Shown here: positions 46,901 through 55,900 of the stretch, piece by piece | Layout: each line of letters opens with the position of its first letter | How positions within the stretch are numbered: position 1 is the first letter of the stretch | Origin: Oncomelania hupensis | Taxonomy: Eukaryota > Mollusca > Gastropoda > Littorinimorpha > Pomatiopsidae | Direction: 5' to 3' | Assembly: GCA_036898135.1 (NCBI GenBank) | Contig: CM072527.1 | Coordinates: 30,381,555 to 30,445,554, forward strand | Length of the DNA stretch: 64,000 bases | Program-made: the position numbers and the translations under genes | The notes under the pieces: model-generated | Database searches by the model: none | Told to the model about the DNA's origin: nothing | The model's input: the letters and a program-made list of their open reading frames with translations, nothing else

Positions 46901-49900
46901 ATCGTTACTTTGTCCTGTGGGCAATTTCGCATATACGTCATAGGCTGTACCTCTCAATCCTTGAGCTAATTTAATATTCCATTTGTTATAGTCAAGTTCG
47001 AATTCCTGTGCTAAGCGCTCAAACCGATCAAGATATGCGTCTATCCTATCAACTTTCTCGTCAAATGGACTTAGAAAAAAATTCATGCCTGGAGTGATGG
47101 ACGGAGGTTGGGGAGGGTTGTCAGATGAGTTTGACAGTAGGCTAATATTCGGGTCAGTTGCCCGAGCTGCTATCAGCTGATCCCTTTCCTTTTCCCTGGC
47201 TTCAATGTCCAACTTTTTTAGACGTTCCGTCATCTCTAGTTCCATGTTTTTTAATTTTTCTGCATGGTCTCTTTCCTCAGCACGGGCTTTTTCTGCCGCC
47301 TTCTCGGCACAGATTCTTTCTTCAGCTCTAGCTTTTTCAGCACAGATTCGTTCTTCAGCTCTAGCTTTTTCGGCATGGATTCGTTCTTCTGTTCTGGATT
47401 TTTCCAATTTATCCCATTCTGAGGTTACATACGTGATTAAATCTTGCCCTGCTAGACCTAGTGCTATTCCCTCCTCCCTTAATTCACGGCGTACTTTTAT
47501 GAAGTCGGCCATGATAGATTTCTAGATTTCCAGAGTCCAAAAGTAAGATAACCTGAATACTATTAGTCAATCTAGATTAACACAAGTACACTCAATATCC
47601 CTATGTGAGATGTTACCAGCGATCCACAACAATTTTCAATCAATGCATAAGAAACAATTATCTTACATCAATCAATACATACATGTGCATACAACAATCA
47701 ATTCAATTCATGCAATTCAAAAATCAAGAAAATGTTTTTCCCAATGTAACTGAGTCAACTCTCGGATTTTGTACTAGACCACTGTTCCGAATCCTAAGTG
47801 AGATAATGTTTTCTATTCGTTATTATCTTAGGTTACTCAAGATATAGATACAAAAATTTATTATCCCGGACGAGCCCCCATATGTGATGATATTCTGGGG
47901 AAGATACGTTTATCTTACTAGGGGGTAAGACTTATTGATAGATGGGCGATGCGCTACCACTATCGATCGTTCTTTTACCAGAAGTCCTAAAGTGGTGTGA
48001 GAGACAGATCACGGTACTTTGGTCACATAAAATTTATATTTGTTCTCGGGAATTTTAGTATCATTTGGCTCAACTTGAGAACCGTTAATTACTAATCAAA
48101 AGACTAGATTATTATGTCTCGAGAGAAGAAAACTAATAACTACACAACAATACAAATAGAATGACACCAGTCGTATGTATGTAATTTCACTTTTTATATA
48201 TTCAACACAAACTTTAACATTTCGGCATTAATCGGTAAATTAATAAGTAATATAGTTCCAAGTGCTGGGAAAATGTTTTAACAGGTTTCTTTCGTCATTT
48301 GCTACCTGCGGTTACGATTTTCACTGTTCGTAAGTTTCAAAGGTTCTAGTTTCTCGAGGGTATGACTCAGTTGTTGTGGGTCACTTAGCTAAGGTAAGTC
48401 GGGTCGCTCTTGAAGCTGTGGGGTTTGGACGTGGTCAGGTAGAATCGTGGTAGTTCTCCTTGGTTCCACGGGAGCGACGGTCAGGCGTTCGTCTCCACAA
48501 ACGTGATCCCAGGTCCGACCTGGAAAAGTCGGAGCTCTGGCTACAGTATTCTCGTTAGCTATAAGTGTGCGGTCTCCTCTGCAAAGTGTCCATAGCATCA
48601 GACACCTGCAGGGTTCCCATATGCACAATTCAATTCGAATCTTACGGCTAAAATACATTAATCCACATGCCTACTGTCTCAGAAACAATAATCTGTTTCT
48701 GTAACTATATCAAGAACATATTATTTATACATGGCAATCAATATACAATAAACATACACATATCAAAACTATTAGTGTTATCTTACTTGTAGACTCTGGG
48801 ACTCGTGAAATCGTCTTTTACGTCTCTAGCACCCTCTTGATGAGATGGAGATAGACGAACACTGCAGTTTGTTCCTTTGGTCGACCCTCACAGCTCAACA
48901 GTTCTTTTGCGACTGACTAGCTGAGATTTGGTCCCCAAAGGTATGCAAAAGTTCCCAATAGTCTTCTGACCAATCGTTTTTAGCTCTAGTTTTCGTTAAT
49001 CTCGCATCTACAGAAATATGGTTCTAATTTGAATAGTTCCTCCCCTTCTCTCTTGTCACTGGACACGCATAATCACTTTTCAAGTGGAGTATCAGGGATA
49101 GAGTGAAGAACAGATGCAACAACGATAAGCGGTGCCTGTCCAGTACGGGTGACTTCATCTTGGTAACTTTTGGCTGGAGTGAGCTACTTAGGGTCTCATG
49201 GCGAAGACAACGCTATGGTTAGTTTTTGACTAAAGTATGCTATTTAGAATTCTTGGTCGCCAAGCCTGTTGATGGTATCGGTAGCTATTGGCGGTGTGAC
49301 TGTTTCAAGGAAGTTAATTTGCCATGTGTGGGCTGCTTGTTGGCTAACTGTTGTATTAACGTCCAGTTTCGTTCGATGGTATCTCTGTTTCGCTAAGCTA
49401 ATTTCCTACATGTTTGTCGTCAATATTTATGTTGTTACAATGATTGGCACACAGTTTTTTTTTTATATTCTAGGCATAGGAAGCATTATGTTGTCTGAAT
49501 CACAGTCTTCTGAAATCTTCAGTTCTTCAATAACTCCAAAAAAGCATGAAAGTAGTAGCTATCGGCTTGTTGATCCCAAGTGTCACCTGGAAGAAGAAGA
49601 AGAAAAGTATATCAATGTGACTCTGTAAGGCTAAGTTATCATTTAAAAACAACAACCAAAAAACAATGTAATGTATGTATACACTCAACAACTTGTTATT
49701 AATTCTATGAATGAATGAAGGCCATTTTGCTAATTTGTTCTTACTTCAATGTAACCTGTTAGGTCTATTAGGTCCTCAGAGTGACTTAGTTTCTATGGTT
49801 TTTGCCAAGCACCATTGCCGGTCTCACTGTCTTCCCTGCCCCACACTTCCCTCCTCCTTTCACTTTTCTTGACTATCGTTTGACTTTTTTGGTTTGTTTT

Positions 49901-52900
49901 GCATCCTCCTTATGCACTCCAACTGTTCGTTTTGGATGGATACATGCGCAGTACAAGTGGACATCATCATCATCATCATCATCATCATCATAGTATTAAA
50001 AAATAATATTTTTTTTGCAGGGAGGCGTGTGGTGCAAGTGGATTTGGAGGTGGTGGTGATGCAGACACAACTCTGGGGAACAACAACGCTACGCGGCCCA
50101 GCGTTCATACTGACGCTGTGGTCTCCATTGCTGCTGTCCAGCCTGGACTGTGTCTCTCTGGCAGCAAAGATAAGGTGAGTTATGCAGGTTTCAGGAAGTG
50201 TGTTTAAGGGCTGTTCCTAGAATTGACGGGTATTGCACACATAAACAAACCTCTATAACTTTGGAACATTTTTTTAAGGAAATGCAGAGGTGGTTTTCTG
50301 GAATGATTCACCAGGATCACCCAGTCATTACTATTGTAGTTCATAACCAGATCTGCAACTTCTTGGTCAGAATAAAACCACCATCGTTGAAGAAATTTGG
50401 AAAAATTCAATCTAAATTTAAGCCGAATCAGTGAACTACGTGTATTTTGTTGTTCGCTGGAAATTGGCGAATGGGTTGAACACTTTGAAGTCAACTGTAC
50501 GCAGATAAAAACCAGAATAAGTATGTGTTCAATAGCACTATCCTCATGGTACGCATAAATACGTGCTTGTGCAGCATGGACTTATCCGGCCTTGGGATAG
50601 AATGAGTTAATAGAGTAGAGTAAAATTCATGAAGTAAAGAAAAATAATATTAGCTGCCTTGGGGTAGGCAGTTTTAGAGTTAAGTTATACATTGAGTTTG
50701 CTTTGTTTTTAAAGTATTTCTGTCAGCGTATGAATAATTCAGTTTGTGTTTTTGTGTGAATGTGTGTGTGTGTGTGAATGTGTGTATGTGTGTCAGTTCA
50801 TGTCAGGAGTTATGAGTGTGTAAGTGAGAGAGAGTGAGAGTGTGATTGTTTGATTTTGTGTGAGTATTAATGAATGAATCTATATATAATAATAGGTTTT
50901 AATCATTAATTTTCATTTTTTTAAAACTTTAATGGTGATTTTAGATGTTGGAGAGAAAGCAGGGTGTATTTATATGTACCTATTATATACATGTATGCAT
51001 GTATGTTGTAATAAATGTCAATTTGTTCTTTATTTTAGTGTGTGGTATTGTACAATTACCACAGTGATAAGCTTGAGCAGCGCTGGACAGGTCATGAACG
51101 AGAGGTCACCAAGGTCAGTCAATGTTCAATGGAGAATGAAATCATATGTCTTGTTGATGGTGAGATTGACGTGTAGAGCATGGAAATTCTGTGTCACAAA
51201 GTCACGCTCAATGCTTACAAATAGTTCTCAGCCATTAAAAAAATAAGCTACTGAAATAGGTGTGGTGGTAAAACATTTTTAAAACATTTGCACTATAGAT
51301 TTTTCAGACAGAGTCACATGTAAAACACAGTAAAAAAGAAACACACCAAATTTTGTTGCTCTCTTGTGACTTCACCAACAACATTTTGTTTGTGTGATTT
51401 TACTGTTTTTCACATGTGACCCTGTCTGGAAAATCTAAAGTGCAAATGTTTTTAAAATGTTTTGCGTCTTAAAACCAAACAAGGCAAAAACCGTGTACAT
51501 AAAATCTGATTCACTGCCATGATGCAATGTTGATAGTTAAATACTTACTATTACCATCGTCTTGCCTGATCAGATAGCTATTGTGTCAGCCAGCCTAGGT
51601 CATGGCCGCTTGTCAATGACTTTGAGCTGTCAAGATACGTATTTCCTTTTTGCACTGCTGTTTCGTGTTGATGTGTGACTTGACCCAATGTTGCAAAACA
51701 ATTTTCAAAGGCCGTTTTTGGAACAGTTGTTGCAGAGAAGTAAAGTTGCTCCTCTTAGTTCCACTTAACAGAGAACATCAGATTCAGAAAACTTGTTTTA
51801 TTATCTTTCAAGAGAACCTAGATGTTAATATGTTCTCAGGTATGCCAGTTTGTTGGGTATGTGCAGAGTGCACCCTCAACCTAAATGTTAAAATATTATC
51901 AGGTATGCCAGTTTGCTGGGTATGTGCAGAGTATTATTTATTTATTATTATTTATTATTTAATCGTTCTTATATAGCGCTTTTCCAGCTCAAGAGCTGCT
52001 CAAGGCGCTGGCCGGTACAGGATCTAACTCAAACCGCCCGAGACGCCCACCCGCAGCCTTTGGGCGCATGGTCTGACGCACGGACAACTGAGCACAATCC
52101 TGGTCAGCCAGGGATGGGGGAGAAGGACCTAGGTGCATGCTGGGTGTGTTCTTGTCACCGGAACTCACCCGTCTAGGACATGAGCGTCAGGATCTTTAAA
52201 GTCCGTTATGATGGAATGTATGCGACACAGACTAGACCTCGGTTTATACTCTCATCCGAAGGAGTAGGAAAACAGGAGTAAAGTGTCTTTCCCAGGGACA
52301 CAACACAATGGCCCGGCCATGTCTCGAACCCGGGACCTTCAGATCCGCAAGCCGAAGCACTACCATTAGACCACAGTGCCTCCCAGAGTACACCCTCAAA
52401 CTAAATGTTAAAATATTATCAGGTATGCCAGTTTGTTGGGTATGTGCAGAGTACACCCTCACCCTCATATCGCACCCCGTACGATACAGGCCGCTCTTAA
52501 TTTTGAGGCGTTTTAGCATGCTGCCTGATTCCTAAAAATAACCTGCTTTGACCTCGGACAACAAGCGCTCTGCGCAATTGGTCCCAGCTTGCCTCAATGG
52601 CATCATGATAACAGAGAAGAAAATGTCAATTTCTCTCATCATTTTTGCTTCGTGTGGCAGCATTTCTAAACTTTGCATGATTCAGTTTAGTTAGCTAGAT
52701 AAACAATCTCTATGTTGTGATTTTTTTATGATTCTGAATGAATACGCTTTTAAAGTTTTATTTATTATGTTGAAAGAGACCGTGTTTGTTTGAGATTCTT
52801 CTCTTTGTTTTATAGCATTTTGCCTGTATCAGATCCATTCTTTGTTTTATAGTATTTTACATGCGTTGGTTCCCTACCTTTAAAAATTATTTTTTTACCT

Positions 52901-55900
52901 GTTTAGAAGGTTCTAGAATTCTATGAACCTTAATTCATATTTATATCAAATCCTTGAAGTGTAAACCTGCCGTTTGTTAAATATTGTCGGACTGAATCTT
53001 ATAGGATATTTTATTTTAATTTTTTTTAACTTGGACTCCACTTTCTAACACTACACGCTGTGCATGATGTGCTGGGATGGTGTTGAAAGAGGTCTGATGG
53101 CATGGCATATGCTTCCTGGAATGCAAGTAGCAGCAGAAATAAAGGGAATCTGAGGGGCATGGGAGTGGTCAGACAGTCTATTTTTATCTCAATCCTAAAC
53201 CGCAGCCCTTGAGTTGCTGTGACCCTTGACTTTATTTTATTTTCCACAGGTCTGCTATGGGTCAACAAGTGGCAGCACATTCAGTGCCTCTAGGGATAAG
53301 GTGATCAAGATGTGGCAGAGGGGCAGCAATGCTTGTGTCAGAGACTTTGTTGGTCATGACATGGTCGTCAGTGCTATTCATGTCAATGCTGGTAGGTTTC
53401 ACTTCACTTCACTTCATTCAAATGAATTCGAGGCCATTTTTTTTCAAATGTTTACACTATCATCCTAGAAGACCGAGTTTATTCATCTTAATTTTTTTTT
53501 AAAGGTGAAAGCTTTCCAATAATCCTGTAAGCAAGCTTCAATCTAAATTTAGTTAGTCCATAATGTCACCTCGCGAGTCTAGCCCCCCAAAAGAGTCCTT
53601 AATACAGTCATCAAGCACCACAGGCACACAACCAACTGTCCTTGTACTCCACAGCAAATGCACTTAAGCATGTCAGTCATGCTCTGCTGATTTAAATTTG
53701 TGTGTGCCTGCACAGGTCTTCTAGGGGAGATAAACCATGTAGTGCCTCTAGCAGACAATCTTTAGAATGCTCAGACGCAATGTTTAGATTCAAATTTTGC
53801 AAATATCAGACTCAAAAGATATTATCTGAAAATACAGTAACATGCCCCTGCCATCCCAACCTTCCCCTCCCGTCCACACACACACACCCACACACACACA
53901 CTCAAGAAAAGAGAAAGATTGGTGTGCTTTAGCAAATATCTTAACCAATATCAAATTGGAAACTTCCTCAGAAGAATTTTGGTGTTTTTTCAGACAATAC
54001 CAGACTGTGCAGTGGTTCCCGTGACAATACAGTTCGGATCTGGGATGTAGAGACTGGGACCTGTGTACAACAGAACAACATTCCCCAAAACCTGGTCAGT
54101 ATAATATTAATGATGATAATAATAATAATAATTTATTTATTTATTTAATCGTTCTTATATAGCGCTTTTCCAGCTCAAGAGCTGCTCAAGGCGCTGGCCG
54201 ATACAGGATCTAACTCAAGCCACCCGAGACGCCCACCCACAGCCTTTGGGCACATGGTCTGACGCCCGTACAACTGAGCACAATCCTGGGCAGCCAGGGA
54301 TGGGGGATAAGGACCTAGGTGCACGCTGGGTGTGTTCTTGTCACCGGCACTCACCCGTCTCGGACATGAGCGTCAGGATCTTTAAAGTCCGTTATAATGG
54401 AATGTATGCGACACAGACTAGACCTCGGTTTATACTCTCATCCGAAGGAGTAGGAAACGGGAGTAAAGTGTCTTTCCCAAGGACACAACACAATGCTCCG
54501 GCCTGGGCTCGAACCCGGGACTTTCAGATCCGCAAAGCCAAAGCTCTACCATTAGGCCATAATAAATAATAATAATGGTTATAATAAAACTGCTGCGCTC
54601 CCTTGTCATCTCCATCTTCCTATATGCTTGCGAAGCATGGACCCTCACAGCAGATCTCCCACGAAGAATACAAAGCATGGAGATGAGGTGCTACAGTAAG
54701 TCCTCCCCAGAATCGTGCAAACAACTGCTGCCCTGACAAGGTTGAAGCCCATTTGGAAAGATAGGACCATAAGTCAACACTCCAAGGTAAGGCTGCTGTG
54801 CTCCCTTGTCATCTCCATCTTCCTATACTCTTGCAAAATATGGATCCTCACAGCAGACCTACAACAAAGAAAACAAAGCATGGAGATGAGGTGCTACAGA
54901 AGACTTCTGGGCATTTCCTATACCCAACACATCACCAACGACGAAGTCCGACAGACCATCACACAAGCCATTGGACAACACGATGACCTGCTCACAGTGG
55001 TGAAGAAACGGAAACTCCGATGGTATGGCCACGTCACCAGATCATCAGGCCTTGCAAAGACTATTCTGCAAGGCACAGTGCAAGGAGGTAGAAGAAGAGG
55101 GAGACCGAAAAAGAGGTGGGAGTACAACATTCGAGAATGGACTGGTTTGACACTGAGCGAAGCCATCAGGGCTGCTGAGGACAGAGAAAGATGGAGTATG
55201 CTGGTTAAACGATCATCTGTGGTGCCCCTACGATCTCCGGGTTACGGGACAGGATAGGATAGGATAGGATAATATAAAAAAATAAAATACAATAAAAAAT
55301 AAATAATAATAATAATAATAATACTTAGATTTATAGAGCACACATACCTCACACAAAAAAGAGTGATTCAAGATGCATTCCCACCATAATAATAAAATAA
55401 TGGAACATAGAAAAAATTGTGAAATAAAATATAGGTAATCATAGGGGGAAAGAAACATCGTAATTTCTCTGAGTGAGATAATAAAGTTTTCTTGTACCTT
55501 ATATGACTATATATACATATGGTGGAGGGTGGAATGCCCCACCCTCTTCTTCTTCCTCTTCAGTATACTGTGCATATTCCGCTGGGACGTAGACATTCAC
55601 TCCCTTGCACATCACAACATGCATACACACAACACACTGTAGTAGATGCTGCGCAATTGTACTCCAGGCGCCTAGCTGATGCGATATTGTAAAATATAAC
55701 TCACTGCTTAAGCACTTGATAGCAAAATGATGAAGAACATGTTATGCTGATTACTTATTCCACATGGTTCTGTAATGTCCTGGATTACTTATTCCACAGG
55801 ATACTATGATGTTCTGGATTACTTATTCCACAGGATACGATAATATTCTGGAATGCTTATTTCACAGGATACTGTACTGTTCTGGATTACTTATTCCACA

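Larger units (their letters stand above)
41441..49439 (-). mobile_element. Complete Ty3/Gypsy LTR retrotransposon, 7999 bp, antisense in WDR31
   Basis: Two 1557-bp LTRs (41441-42997, 47883-49439) with TG...CA ends, a 5-bp target duplication ATGAT, a tRNA-Pro primer-binding site, a polypurine tract and one intact Gag-Pol ORF (43100-47512). The LTRs are equal in length and look identical in every line compared. The order protease-integrase-RT-RNase H places it with the Gmr1-type group. It is likely able to have transposed recently. Confidence 0.97.

Noticed and set aside
41441..49439. An envelope gene, making the element an endogenous retrovirus
   Set aside because: Only about 100 bp lie between the Gag-Pol stop and the polypurine tract, and no second ORF with a signal peptide or membrane segment exists.
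49894..50178. 94-codon plus ORF containing an Ile run
   Set aside because: It is the (ATC)n microsatellite read into the WDR31 exon; the real exon starts at the acceptor before 50021.
51934..52383. A possible functional tRNA gene on the minus strand (A and B boxes)
   Set aside because: The tRNA-like head continues into a 450-bp repeated body with a TSD and is repeated at 54112-54560, so it is a SINE head. The anticodon arm and acceptor stem do not close properly.
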